From Paenibacillus zeisoli (lineage in GTDB: Bacteria > Bacillota > Bacilli > Paenibacillales > Paenibacillaceae): DNA of 64,000 nucleotides. Positions 35,962 to 45,143 of this stretch are shown one piece after another. The notes under the pieces are model-generated. The model was not told the DNA's origin. It worked only from the letters and a program-made list of their open reading frames with translations, and did not search any database. The stretch lies in assembly GCF_003994465.1 (NCBI RefSeq), contig NZ_RZNX01000002.1, forward strand, positions 23,444 through 87,443, given 5' to 3'. A program made the position numbers and the translations under genes. The stretch's first letter is position 1, and each line of letters opens with the position of its first letter.

Positions 35962-36346
35962 TGGACAACTCTAGATTGCCAGCTGTTAGTTTAACAGCTT
36001 GAGCAAAGGTTTCCTTGAGCTCAACAAGATAACCTAAAGCCTCTTCAGCCGGCTGCACATCTTTCTTCACATTTGCTTGTATTAATAAGTGATTCGTATA
36101 TTCGTACAATGATGCCAACCCTTCAGAAACTTCATAGGAAGGATCTAGAGTTACAATTAGTTCGCTAATAATCGTTTGAGCCTTACCCAGGTTAAGGTTT
36201 GCCTTAGAAATATCCTGATTTTGCAACCCATCCATTCCCGTGCGAACAAATCGAATGGCTCCATCAAATAGCATTAAGAGCAGCTGCCCCGGGGTAGATG
36301 TTTGGACGGATGACTGACGGTATTTTTCATAAGGAGATGTAATCAA
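35954..36346 (-). CDS. fliS: Flagellin export chaperone FliS
   Basis: 130 residues. It begins with the family-typical SPYEKYRQSSVQTSTPGQLL and continues with LLMLFDGAIRFVRTG. FliS binds the C-terminal helix of flagellin in the cytoplasm and prevents early polymerisation. In B. subtilis it also helps FliW release. Located between fliD and fliT. Confidence 0.96.
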   Translation of the reverse strand: MITSPYEKYRQSSVQTSTPGQLLLMLFDGAIRFVRTGMDGLQNQDISKANLNLGKAQTIISELIVTLDPSYEVSEGLASLYEYTNHLLIQANVKKDVQPAEEALGYLVELKETFAQAVKLTAGNLELSNG

Positions 36347-36378
36347 GTGCCTTCACCCTTTACTTTTTTCTTGAAATT

Positions 36379-37920
36379 TTAGCTAGATGCTTGTGTGCCA
36401 AAGAGACTCGATGACTGTGACTGAAGCTTGCTCATGGCAGTCTCCATTGCGGTAAATTGCTTGTAGTAGCGATCTTCAATCCCTTTAAGGCGAGTCTGAA
36501 GATTAGAAATACGACTGTTGTAATCCTTAAGTTGATCTCCCATAATACTCTGGGTTTTGTAGATCATATTAGTATCTGAACTAAATTTTGATGTGCCTGC
36601 TTTTTTGACGAATAAGTCGAGTGTATTATCATATTTATTGCTAAGTTCATTGTAAATCCCTGAATTCGTTGAGCCGCTTGGTCCTTGGAAAATGCTCAGC
36701 ACTTTGTCAGGATTGTTCTGCAGTGCTGACTTTAGCTTATTCTCATCAACTGTCAGTTGTCCATTCTCATAGTAGCTGCCTGTCGTAATCCCAATCGAGC
36801 TTAAATCTCCTAGATGTGTGGTAATTACTTCCCGCATGGAGGCGATGGCTGAGTTAAGTATCCCATCATTCTTCAGCAGACCGCTCTTAGCCTTCTTCTC
36901 CCACTCCGTAATTTCACTTTCTTTCATATTGCTTCGCTGATCATCTGTTAAAGGAAGGAAATCTCTATATTTCTCTTCATCTACTTTAGTATTGAATGTG
37001 TTGATTAGATCATTATAATTTTCGACAAAAGATTTAATTGTACTTAGCGCTGTGGTTGGGTCAGGTTGTGTCGTTATTGTAGCCAGCCCGCCCAGAGTTG
37101 TCGTCCCCATCAAGGTAAGAACAACGCCATTGACGGTAAGTGTATTTCCTTCTGGTGTGAAGGTTTTGGCGGCTCCATCAGAAGTGACGGTTACGCTAGC
37201 ATTTGAGGCTTTTATAACATTGTTTTTTGTAGGATCAGGATCTGTGTTACTAGCAGGATCCGTATAAATTTTGATTAAATCTAAAAAAGTGCTGGATTTA
37301 GCTGTCTTGGTTGCATCAGTAAATCTAATCTCATTACTAGTGCCAAAGTCTTTGGCTACAATAGAGAATCTACCACTCACCTCATCATAAGAAGCTGTAA
37401 CATTGGCATCAGATGAGTTTATCTTTCCTAGGACTGCCGAAATGGTATCTGTATTATTAAAAGACATTGTCCTATCATTAAGATTAAGCTCATATGTTCC
37501 AGATGCTGTTCCATTTACCAGTTGGGCTAATGTTGTACTCAGAGTCGCTGTTACTGCCGGGCTGCTTCCCGCTACAATCAATTTATCTGCATCTTTTGTT
37601 TGCAATGTAGATTTAGTTGCTAATTTAGTAACATCCACTGTCATCGTCGCACTTGAGGCTGTTGCCTGGGCACTTGCCTTCACAGCACTGGTGTTCCCCG
37701 TAACCGTAGAAGCTTGTGTGTTCATTGCCGATTGAAGACCAAATTGAGCCAGCTTTTTCTTGGCATCTACAATCTTGATGTTCATATCACGGTAACTATC
37801 ACGAGTCCATTGAAGGATAGTCTTCTTCTGATTAAGCTTGTCCAGCGGAGCTCGCTGCGCGGTCATCAGACTCTTTACCATGCTATCTATATCCATACCT
37901 GAAAATCCGTTAATACGCAC
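36379..37920 (-). CDS. fliD: Flagellar filament cap protein FliD
   Basis: 513 residues. The N-terminal FliD_N region (MRINGFSGMDIDSMVKSLM) and C-terminal coiled coil (about 430-505) flank a variable middle rich in Thr/Ser/Ala/Val. The cap pentamer folds exported flagellin at the filament tip. Second gene of flaG-fliD-fliS-fliT. Confidence 0.96.
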   Translation of the reverse strand: MRINGFSGMDIDSMVKSLMTAQRAPLDKLNQKKTILQWTRDSYRDMNIKIVDAKKKLAQFGLQSAMNTQASTVTGNTSAVKASAQATASSATMTVDVTKLATKSTLQTKDADKLIVAGSSPAVTATLSTTLAQLVNGTASGTYELNLNDRTMSFNNTDTISAVLGKINSSDANVTASYDEVSGRFSIVAKDFGTSNEIRFTDATKTAKSSTFLDLIKIYTDPASNTDPDPTKNNVIKASNASVTVTSDGAAKTFTPEGNTLTVNGVVLTLMGTTTLGGLATITTQPDPTTALSTIKSFVENYNDLINTFNTKVDEEKYRDFLPLTDDQRSNMKESEITEWEKKAKSGLLKNDGILNSAIASMREVITTHLGDLSSIGITTGSYYENGQLTVDENKLKSALQNNPDKVLSIFQGPSGSTNSGIYNELSNKYDNTLDLFVKKAGTSKFSSDTNMIYKTQSIMGDQLKDYNSRISNLQTRLKGIEDRYYKQFTAMETAMSKLQSQSSSLFGTQASS

Positions 37921-37933
37921 GCTGTCATCCTCC

Positions 37934-38353
37934 TTACACTTTTTGGTCTATTAAGATACCTGCGATCTCCATCATCTTAGCTACAAGGTCCAGCGTTTTC
38001 TCAGGAGGGATCTCTCTGATTAATTCACCTGTATCCTTGTTCAGAACCTTGACCATGATTTGATGAGTCTTTTCATGTACGCTCATTTCCAAAGTAGTAG
38101 AAGGACCTTGCAGCGCTTTGACTGCTCTGTCAATGGCCCGAATCAGCTGTTCATCACCAACTGAAATCTGCACACCTTGTTTCTCAAGCTTCGTTAACTC
38201 TATCCCGCTTTTCACTGCTTGTACTAGTTGATTGGTTTGATTAGAGGCAGCACTATCGCTAGGTTGACTGACATTGTTAGTAGTTGTATTGCCGCCCACC
38301 GTATTTGTCGAAAGAGAGAATTGCAAGTTCATTTTGACAACCTCCGATGGCAT
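37934..38353 (-). CDS. flaG: FlaG family protein
   Basis: 139 residues. A polar N-terminal half is rich in Asn/Thr/Ser/Gln. The conserved FlaG core (about 70-135) includes HEKTHQIMVKVLNKDTGELIREIPPEK. FlaG affects filament length in some bacteria. First gene of the cap operon. A sigma-D-like -10 (ACCGATAA, minus strand about 38370-38377) lies upstream, but I found no good -35 at 15-16 bp. Confidence 0.92.
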   Translation of the reverse strand: MPSEVVKMNLQFSLSTNTVGGNTTTNNVSQPSDSAASNQTNQLVQAVKSGIELTKLEKQGVQISVGDEQLIRAIDRAVKALQGPSTTLEMSVHEKTHQIMVKVLNKDTGELIREIPPEKTLDLVAKMMEIAGILIDQKV

Positions 38354-38496
38354 GTTTATTATTTTTATCGGTTGTTATTGGTAAGTTATGAAGAGAACAA
38401 TAAAAATAACCCTATTTTCATATTGTTCTTGAAAACAGGGGATGGCAGCAATTCAAGTCGAAAACAAATTCACTTGGAGCGATAAATCTAACGGTG

Positions 38497-39318
38497 TTAT
38501 CTTTTCATACTAGAATATGCATTTATTAGGTTGGGCAGCAAACTAATGACATCCTTAGGAACAAACTGAAACTCACTTCTAATTTTTTGATTGTTGATAG
38601 GTGGGAATTTCACTGTTTTCGCTTCAGGATTAACCTTAACTAAGCATCCCGTCTTACTTGATATCTCATCCACCCAAACACGGTGTGGAATGTTAACTCC
38701 ACTCGCAATATTATATACTTTGGATTCTCCCGTACGAGAAATCCGAATTAACAATTTTACTACATCAGATAAACTAATATAGTCTTTTTCGGAATCTAAA
38801 GCAGTCTGAAGAGTAATGATCGAATCGTCAACAGCCTCTTTAATAATTGAATAAATAAAATTGTTCGAGTCAAAATCATTGCCGCATACATTGGAAATTC
38901 GTGCAATCCGAACATTTGGGCGATTTACAGTGAGACAGAGGGATTCTCCGGTTAGTTTGGAGAGAGTGAACAAATCCTCTGGGAGATTAGGATTAACTTG
39001 AAGGGACATATCCTCATCTCCCAATAAATCACCTGATTGGTGAAAGTACACTCTGGTTGAGGATAAGTATAGAAAGGACTCAAAGTCTGCTTTTTCCAAA
39101 AGATCAGTCAAGTGAACCACATGAGCACGGACAGTATCAAAAGGTCGTTGGCGAAAATCCGACGTAACTCCAGCACAATAGATTACGTGTCCCAGTGATT
39201 CAGAAAAAATTGAAGTATCATGCCTTGAGGGAGAATAATATTCTTCACCCATTTCTTTAAGCGAATGTATAATACTTCGCCCTATAAATCCGTTTCCACC
39301 TATCACTGTAGTTCTCAT
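38497..39318 (-). CDS. NAD(P)-dependent sugar epimerase/reductase, catalytic Tyr replaced
   Basis: 273 residues; extended SDR fold with Rossmann motif GGNGFIG (residues 8-14) and the Ser/Thr site in YLSSTRVY. The catalytic YxxxK motif reads FTLSK: the codon is TTC, so Phe replaces Tyr. It is the last gene of the sugar island and overlaps the acyltransferase by 4 bp (ATGA). By position it should reduce or epimerise C-4 of the CDP-sugar intermediate. The Tyr loss questions normal activity. It may work through another residue, or bind without catalysis. Confidence 0.8.
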   Translation of the reverse strand: MRTTVIGGNGFIGRSIIHSLKEMGEEYYSPSRHDTSIFSESLGHVIYCAGVTSDFRQRPFDTVRAHVVHLTDLLEKADFESFLYLSSTRVYFHQSGDLLGDEDMSLQVNPNLPEDLFTLSKLTGESLCLTVNRPNVRIARISNVCGNDFDSNNFIYSIIKEAVDDSIITLQTALDSEKDYISLSDVVKLLIRISRTGESKVYNIASGVNIPHRVWVDEISSKTGCLVKVNPEAKTVKFPPINNQKIRSEFQFVPKDVISLLPNLINAYSSMKR

Positions 39319-39809
39319 GTACGCTCACCAATTTTCCTTACTGGACTCCCTACGTTAACTGAATACTCCTCAATCTCCCCATTAACTAGGGAGTTGGCTC
39401 CGATTACTGCCCCTTTTCGAATTATAGCTCCATCCAAAATCACAGAGTTTGCACCTATCCATACATCGTCCTCTATTAAAATTCCACCTCTGCTTGGCAT
39501 AAATCGTTGTTCTTTTATAGTTACTTCCTTTGACTGATATTCATGATTAACCGGCGCCAATGTACAATTTGACGCAATCTGAACACTTTCGCCAATTGTA
39601 ATACCGTTTCCGGAGTAGAGGACGCAACCCGAATTAATATTCGTATTCTTACCAATGATTACATCCCCATCTCCGCCCACTGGTTTTATTTTAACGAAGG
39701 AATCGATCATTACACCATCATGAATGATAATCTTAGTGCCCCTGACGGATGGTTCAATATCAGCATATTTTGAAATGTTTGCTTGATCAGAGATTTGCAA
39801 CAACCTCAT
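39315..39809 (-). CDS. Left-handed beta-helix (hexapeptide) acyltransferase
   Basis: 164 residues from ATG at 39809 behind GGGAGGGGAA; a longer start at 39878 lies inside rfbC-like. Hexapeptide repeats such as IIIGKN, CVLYSGNG, VWIGANSVIL and AVIGANSLV predict the trimeric O- or N-acyltransferase fold, similar to WbbJ/NeuD-type acetyltransferases. Overlaps both neighbours by 4 bp. Likely acetylates the sugar made by the island (inference). Confidence 0.85.
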   Translation of the reverse strand: MRLLQISDQANISKYADIEPSVRGTKIIIHDGVMIDSFVKIKPVGGDGDVIIGKNTNINSGCVLYSGNGITIGESVQIASNCTLAPVNHEYQSKEVTIKEQRFMPSRGGILIEDDVWIGANSVILDGAIIRKGAVIGANSLVNGEIEEYSVNVGSPVRKIGERT

Positions 39810-40345
39810 TTCCCCTCCCGCCAATATAAATAAGCTCGATCTTTTTCCGACATTATGATCTGATCCGTAATGGGCCAATCAATATTAAAAAGTGGATCAT
39901 CCCACCTAATGCCTCTGGCACATTCCGGGTGATAAAACTCGTTCATTTGATAGGACACCTCTGTATTGTCCTCTAGTGTCTGGAAACCATGCGCAAACCC
40001 TGCTGGTATATACAGCATCTTACGATTATTAGCGGTTAATTCAATAGATATCCATTTCAGATAAGTTCTTGAGTTTGGACGCATATCTATAATAACGTCA
40101 AATATAGAACCTCTTGTGCAGCGAACTAATTTAACTTCTTCGTACGGCGCTATCTGATAATGCATCCCTCTTAAGGTGCCTCTTCTTTTATTGAAGGAAA
40201 TACTGCACTGGACAAGTTCCGAGCTTAACCCCTGAGCCTCAAATTCACGCTTACACCAGGTACGAGCAAAATAACCTCGTTCATCTTCAATGGGTTCAGC
40301 TTCAATGATATAAGCATCCTCTAATGAAGTCTTATGAAAAATCAT
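39806..40345 (-). CDS. RfbC-like nucleotide-keto-sugar 3,5-epimerase
   Basis: 179 residues, cupin fold. RfbC-family residues are visible: the catalytic His in RGMHYQ, the Asp-bearing IDMRPNSRTY segment, and IPAGFAHGFQTL followed by VSYQMNEFYHP with the active Tyr. RfbC usually acts on dTDP-4-keto-6-deoxyglucose. Here no rfbA, rfbB or rfbD is present, while CDP-glucose enzymes are, so the substrate is probably a CDP-4-keto-6-deoxyhexose (inference). Confidence 0.9.
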   Translation of the reverse strand: MIFHKTSLEDAYIIEAEPIEDERGYFARTWCKREFEAQGLSSELVQCSISFNKRRGTLRGMHYQIAPYEEVKLVRCTRGSIFDVIIDMRPNSRTYLKWISIELTANNRKMLYIPAGFAHGFQTLEDNTEVSYQMNEFYHPECARGIRWDDPLFNIDWPITDQIIMSEKDRAYLYWREGK

Positions 40346-41572
40346 TTATTTCACCACAACTTCTGGAATCGGGATAATAAATTGCCCACCCCACTCACGA
40401 ATATATGACAATTGGTTCATGATTTCTTCTTCTAAATTCCATGGAAGAATAAAAACATAGTCTGGTTTAGCTTCACTAATCTGTTCAGGGCTATGGATTG
40501 GAATATGGGTTCCTGGCAGGAATAATCCCTGCTTATATGGACTCCGATCCACTGTAAAGTCAATAAAGTCCGTCCCGATTCCACAATAGTTAAGTAATGT
40601 ATTTCCTTTTGCAGGGGCCCCGTAACCTACAACCGTCTTCCCTTCATTCTTTGCTTTAATTAAGAATTCTAATATATCCCGTTTCACTTTCTTTACCTTT
40701 TGACCAAACATCTCATAGACCCTCATACTCTTGATTCCGAATTCTTCTTCCTCGTTCAAAAGAGATTGGACACGTTCTTGCACCCGCTTGGATTGATCCT
40801 GTTCGTGCTTAACAAAGACCCGCAAGGACCCTCCATGCGTTGGAAGCTCTTCGACATCAAATAGCTGTAACCCATGCTTCTGGAAAATTTGATTTACAGC
40901 GGTAAATGAGAGGTAAGAGAAATGTTCATGATAAATCGTGTCAAATTGTACGTTCTCAATCAGTTTCATCAGATGAGGAAACTCCATCGTGATTATGCCA
41001 TCAGGCTTTAGCAAAATTTTCATACCTGCAACAAAGTCGTTAATATCAGGTACATGCGCCAGTACATTGTTCCCAAGAAGGAGATCCGCTTGATTACCCT
41101 TTGCACTCAAATCATTTGCCAGTTCTCTGCCAAAAAACTCTGAGATTGTCGGTATCCCTTTATCTATAGCGACCTGAGCAACATTTCTGGCGGGTTCAAT
41201 ACCTAAGACAGGCACTTCGTTGTCCTTGAAATATTGGAGTAAGTAGCCGTCATTACTCGCGATTTCGACAACCTGACTGTTTGTCCCTATCGGATACTCC
41301 GACATCATTTTATGGACATAGCTCTGTGCATGCCGAAGCCAGCTTTCCGAAAAGGAACTGAAATATGCATAGTCCTGAAAGATATGATCAGGACTTTCAT
41401 AATCTTCAAGCTGAACTAGATAGCAATGACTACACACAAAGGCATGCAGCGGGAGAAAAGTCTCCGCAGCATATACATGCTCTGGCTTTATAAAAGAATT
41501 TGAAAGTGGGGACATCCCTAGATCGACAAAATTCTGAGTCAACGCTTCCCCACAAAATCGGCAGCTTTGCAT
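40346..41572 (-). CDS. SAM-dependent C-methyltransferase for nucleotide keto-sugars
   Basis: 408 residues. The N-terminal zinc-binding domain has Cys pairs CRFC (residues 4-7) and CSHC (about 49-52). The SAM-binding core has VVEIASNDGYLLQYF (about 100-115), and a C-terminal Rossmann-like domain is near 305-405 (VVGYGAPAKGNTLLNY). This three-part architecture is that of sugar C-3 methyltransferases such as TylC3/NovU types, which act next to a 4-keto group. It starts 1 nt after rfbG and precedes the epimerase, fitting a branched-sugar pathway. Confidence 0.88.
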   Translation of the reverse strand: MQSCRFCGEALTQNFVDLGMSPLSNSFIKPEHVYAAETFLPLHAFVCSHCYLVQLEDYESPDHIFQDYAYFSSFSESWLRHAQSYVHKMMSEYPIGTNSQVVEIASNDGYLLQYFKDNEVPVLGIEPARNVAQVAIDKGIPTISEFFGRELANDLSAKGNQADLLLGNNVLAHVPDINDFVAGMKILLKPDGIITMEFPHLMKLIENVQFDTIYHEHFSYLSFTAVNQIFQKHGLQLFDVEELPTHGGSLRVFVKHEQDQSKRVQERVQSLLNEEEEFGIKSMRVYEMFGQKVKKVKRDILEFLIKAKNEGKTVVGYGAPAKGNTLLNYCGIGTDFIDFTVDRSPYKQGLFLPGTHIPIHSPEQISEAKPDYVFILPWNLEEEIMNQLSYIREWGGQFIIPIPEVVVK

Positions 41573-42652
41573 TTATTTATTCTCCTCTATAATCTCTTCA
41601 AAGGATGATATTTGACGCAATGTAAATTCGCGTATGTTGCCCTCTTGCATATACGTACGTGTCCACTCCGCTACCCATTCAATACATTGTTGAATGGACA
41701 AAGTCGACTTCCAGCCCAGCTGCATCCTTGCTTTCGAGCAGTCAAGTTTAAGGTAATTGGCTTCATGCGGATGATTTCCCTCATCAATTTGGACGTTCAG
41801 GTTCTCGCCCCAAGCTCTTTGGAATAAGTGCAGGATCGCTTCTACGGGGATAGCGTCGTTATCAGATGGACCTATATTCCATGCATCGCTAAACTCTGCG
41901 CCTCTTTCCCACATTTTCTCGGCTAACAGCAAGTAACCATATAGTGGCTCTAGGACATGCTGCCATGGTCTAATGGAATTTGGATTTCTAATTGAAAGAG
42001 GCTGATTACTTCGAATCGCTCTAACAAGATCGGGAATCAAGCGATCCTCAGCCCAATCACCTCCGCCAATCACATTCCCTGCACGCACACTAGCAACAGC
42101 TACTCTATGCTGATTATAACTCTCAACCGGGAAGAATGAACGCCGGTAAGCAGCTGTTACCAGCTCAGCACAGCCCTTGCTGGCACTGTATGGATCATAC
42201 CCGCCCATCGGATCTATTTCCCTGTACCCCCATTGCCATTCCTGATTCTCGTAGCACTTGTCACTTGTAATATTTATGATGACATGCAAGTTCGAGGCAC
42301 TACGGGCAGCTTCAAACAGGTTTACTGTACCCATGACGTTAGTCGAAAAGGTCTCCACTGGCTCTTGATATGATTTTCTTACAAGGGATTGTGCTGCCAT
42401 ATGAAAGACAATCTCCGGGTCAAACTCAGCCATGGTCTTAGTTAATAGGGATAGATCACAGATGTCCCCATACACTGTCGTCATTCCATTGCCGACTTCT
42501 GCCTGGGTAAATAAGTTAGGGTTAGTTGAGGGTTCCTTCGAGTACCCCAATACTTCAGCCCCAAGCTTCTGCAGCCATAATGCTAACCAGCTACCTTTAA
42601 AACCAGTATGTCCTGTGATAAGAACTCGTTTATCCTTCCAAAATGATCTCAT
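41573..42652 (-). CDS. rfbG: CDP-glucose 4,6-dehydratase
   Basis: 359 residues from ATG at 42652, which overlaps the rfbF stop (ATGA); upstream in-frame ATGs lie inside rfbF. Extended SDR with [10 protein letters not shown] (Rossmann/cofactor), SDKCYEN, and catalytic YSASK. The motif [11 protein letters not shown] and length are typical of RfbG. It converts CDP-glucose to CDP-4-keto-6-deoxyglucose. Confidence 0.95.
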   Translation of the reverse strand: MRSFWKDKRVLITGHTGFKGSWLALWLQKLGAEVLGYSKEPSTNPNLFTQAEVGNGMTTVYGDICDLSLLTKTMAEFDPEIVFHMAAQSLVRKSYQEPVETFSTNVMGTVNLFEAARSASNLHVIINITSDKCYENQEWQWGYREIDPMGGYDPYSASKGCAELVTAAYRRSFFPVESYNQHRVAVASVRAGNVIGGGDWAEDRLIPDLVRAIRSNQPLSIRNPNSIRPWQHVLEPLYGYLLLAEKMWERGAEFSDAWNIGPSDNDAIPVEAILHLFQRAWGENLNVQIDEGNHPHEANYLKLDCSKARMQLGWKSTLSIQQCIEWVAEWTRTYMQEGNIREFTLRQISSFEEIIEENK

Positions 42653-43422
42653 GTTTGCCATACCTTCCAAGGAGCTTCTCTTGTATCCCACATCTCCTCA
42701 AGCTTGACTTTATCTCTTAATGTATCCATAGGCTGCCAGAAGCCACTGTGTTTAAAAGCCGACAGCTGATTGTCTCTTGCTAATCGCTCTAAAGGATCGA
42801 GCTCCCACACCGTAGCATCATTTTCAATCAAATCAAAGACGGCGGGCTCTAGAACAAAATAACCACCGTTCACCCAACTTCCATCGCCCTGAGGTTTTTC
42901 TTCAAAACTGGTTATTCTGTTCTGTAAAATATCCAACGCTCCGAATCGTCCAGGAGGCTGAACTGCTGTAAGAGTAGCTTGGGTTCCATTATTCCTATGG
43001 AACTCAATAAGTTCCGTAATATTAACATTAGAAACCCCGTCCCCATAGGTAAAACAAAACGTTTCGTTGCCAATATACTTCTGTACTCTCTTGAGGCGGC
43101 CACCTGTCATCGTCTCCATACCTGTGTCAACAAGCGTGACTTTCCACGGCTCGCTTGTATTATTGTGTACCTTCATATTGTTATCTCTCATATCAAAGGT
43201 CACATCAGACATGTGCAGATAATAATTGGCAAAGTATTCTTTGATCATATAACCTTTATATCCAAGGCAAATAACAAAGTCATTAATTCCATAATGGGAA
43301 TATACCTTCATAATATGCCAGAGTATGGGCTTCCCGCCGATTTCAATCATCGGCTTGGGTTTTAAATGCGTTTCTTCGCTAATTCTAGTACCATAACCCC
43401 CAGCTAGGATGACTGCTTTCAT
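42649..43422 (-). CDS. rfbF: Glucose-1-phosphate cytidylyltransferase
   Basis: 257 residues from ATG at 43422 (product [13 protein letters not shown]), preferred over an in-frame GTG three codons earlier. The nucleotidyltransferase loop [11 protein letters not shown] and the segment [18 protein letters not shown] are diagnostic of RfbF rather than RfbA. It makes CDP-glucose from CTP and glucose-1-phosphate, the entry step of the island's sugar pathway. Confidence 0.96.
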   Translation of the reverse strand: MKAVILAGGYGTRISEETHLKPKPMIEIGGKPILWHIMKVYSHYGINDFVICLGYKGYMIKEYFANYYLHMSDVTFDMRDNNMKVHNNTSEPWKVTLVDTGMETMTGGRLKRVQKYIGNETFCFTYGDGVSNVNITELIEFHRNNGTQATLTAVQPPGRFGALDILQNRITSFEEKPQGDGSWVNGGYFVLEPAVFDLIENDATVWELDPLERLARDNQLSAFKHSGFWQPMDTLRDKVKLEEMWDTREAPWKVWQT

Positions 43423-43458
43423 AAAGTTCACTTCCTACTCTCATATGATGTAGTCTGC

Positions 43459-45099
43459 CTAAGATACTTGTCTCTCCCCAACAAGAAAAACCATGTTTTC
43501 TCTAAGAGTATTCAAGAAACTTCTATCTTCATAAAGGAAGTTAAATCCAAGCAGTTCGAGTTCACTCTTTATAGCGCCTATCTTCTCCTCGGTATCACTT
43601 CCATGATCAGTTACAAACTTAAGCGCTATATGGCAGTTCTCGTCCATAACTCGTATTAATTCATCCATCAACTTCGAGTTTTCTACTAAAACCACTTCAT
43701 TATCTTCTAGAATGATATAGTTAAATTTTTCGTTAGTTTCAGGATTAGCTAATCCATAGTTAGAACCATTAATAACGTGATCAGATACCGTGTGCAGGTC
43801 TGTCTCATACTTTAAATCTATAAAGTAATTAGTTACTGTAATCCGCTCTTGACCCAATTCTTTTAGCATATTCTTTAACTGTAGAGGATTTCCCCCGCAC
43901 TTAGCATTGATCGCAAGAATTTTCGCATCCTGATCTAAACGAACATTATGATTTAGTGCATCCATCAACTGATAGTCAAAGGAAGCATCCTCCCAAGCAT
44001 CTAAATCATAAATATTTGAGAAGATTTGTCTACTAACACCGAGAGAGTTATTGTTAACTTGAGCTTCTCTTGACGTTACCGACCCAAAGTGAAAGGTAAA
44101 TGTGTCTTTACAATAAATCAATTTATAACCGCAGCGGCGGATTCTAAAACTCAGATCATCATCTGCAAACTCACCATAATAAAAGGCTGGGTCAAACCCT
44201 TCAAGCCTTTGTAACAATTCTGTTCTTACCATTAGCACACATGGGATAAGCCTAACTCTTTCTTCCCATTTCCGAGGATTAGAACGATTGTATTCTTCAG
44301 AGAACTCTAGCATCTCTTTTAGATTATTAAATGGACCTGATATGAGCTGATTATTACTAATATTAGTTGCTCCGGATGAGACAAAACCAATAGATTCATC
44401 GGACTCTATACATGTGAGCAAATTATCCATCCAGCGCGGTGTAAAAATGAGATCATTACATACGGCTGCAGTGTATTTACCGGTTGCTGCCATGATACCC
44501 GCGTTAAATCCATTTACGATTCCCGCATTCTCCTTCAAATCGACAACTTTAGCATAAGGGATTGAATTAAAGAAGTTTAGTGTTTCATCGGTAGATCCAT
44601 TATTTACAAGGATTAGCTCGTAATCAATATTTCTCGTATATTTAAGAATAGAATTAACGCATAATTTTGTATACTGAAGCTTGTTATAAGCCAATACTAC
44701 TATACTAACAAGAGGTTGGGCTGAGGGCTTAATCGCAAAACTAAGTATATCTTCTTGAACCTCATCAAGTCCTTCCACTATTAATGATTTGATTTCTTCA
44801 GACTTTGTATTTAAGTAAGCTTGCGTATAGTAATCTATTGATTCAAGATGTTGTTTTCTCAACTTATATACATAAGCTAGGTTATAGAGGATATCCGAGT
44901 ATTTCGGGTCAATCTCAAGCCCCTTCAGAAGCTCAGCTTCAGCGGCTTCCAAATCATTTTCTATAATGGCCAAAACAGCTTTTATGGAATAAAACTCAGG
45001 CTCGCTCTCCATTAATTCTTCGTATAGAGAAATTGTTTCTTTGGCTTCCGTGTAATTTCCGTTACTAATCAAATACTCCATCTTTTGTTTAAATCCCAT
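43459..45099 (-). CDS. TPR-containing GT2 glycosyltransferase with C-terminal extension
   Basis: 546 residues. The N-terminal helical repeats (about 1-115) include a TPR-like unit (YSDILYNLAYVYKLRKQHLESIDYY). A GT-A family 2 domain (about 128-360) has VSIVVLAYNKLQYT, the NNGSTDET loop, a CNDL motif and the DDDLSFRIRR segment. The C-terminal ~150 residues resemble a methyltransferase-like fold (LAINAKCGGNPLQLKNML), uncertain. TPR-GT2 fusions next to hag suggest flagellin modification. AT-rich compared with neighbours. Confidence 0.85.
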   Translation of the reverse strand: MGFKQKMEYLISNGNYTEAKETISLYEELMESEPEFYSIKAVLAIIENDLEAAEAELLKGLEIDPKYSDILYNLAYVYKLRKQHLESIDYYTQAYLNTKSEEIKSLIVEGLDEVQEDILSFAIKPSAQPLVSIVVLAYNKLQYTKLCVNSILKYTRNIDYELILVNNGSTDETLNFFNSIPYAKVVDLKENAGIVNGFNAGIMAATGKYTAAVCNDLIFTPRWMDNLLTCIESDESIGFVSSGATNISNNQLISGPFNNLKEMLEFSEEYNRSNPRKWEERVRLIPCVLMVRTELLQRLEGFDPAFYYGEFADDDLSFRIRRCGYKLIYCKDTFTFHFGSVTSREAQVNNNSLGVSRQIFSNIYDLDAWEDASFDYQLMDALNHNVRLDQDAKILAINAKCGGNPLQLKNMLKELGQERITVTNYFIDLKYETDLHTVSDHVINGSNYGLANPETNEKFNYIILEDNEVVLVENSKLMDELIRVMDENCHIALKFVTDHGSDTEEKIGAIKSELELLGFNFLYEDRSFLNTLRENMVFLVGERQVS

Positions 45100-45143
45100 T
45101 CCACTGTTTCTCCTAACCGAATGTAATGATTATGATGACATAA

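Noticed and set aside
38370..38396. Sigma-D promoter for flaG-fliD
   Set aside because: ACCGATAA resembles the -10, but no TAAA-like -35 lies at 15-16 bp; kept only as a remark.
39806..40345. Reading the RfbC-like gene as part of a dTDP-rhamnose pathway
   Set aside because: rfbA, rfbB and rfbD are absent while rfbF and rfbG for CDP-sugars are present, so a CDP-linked substrate fits better.
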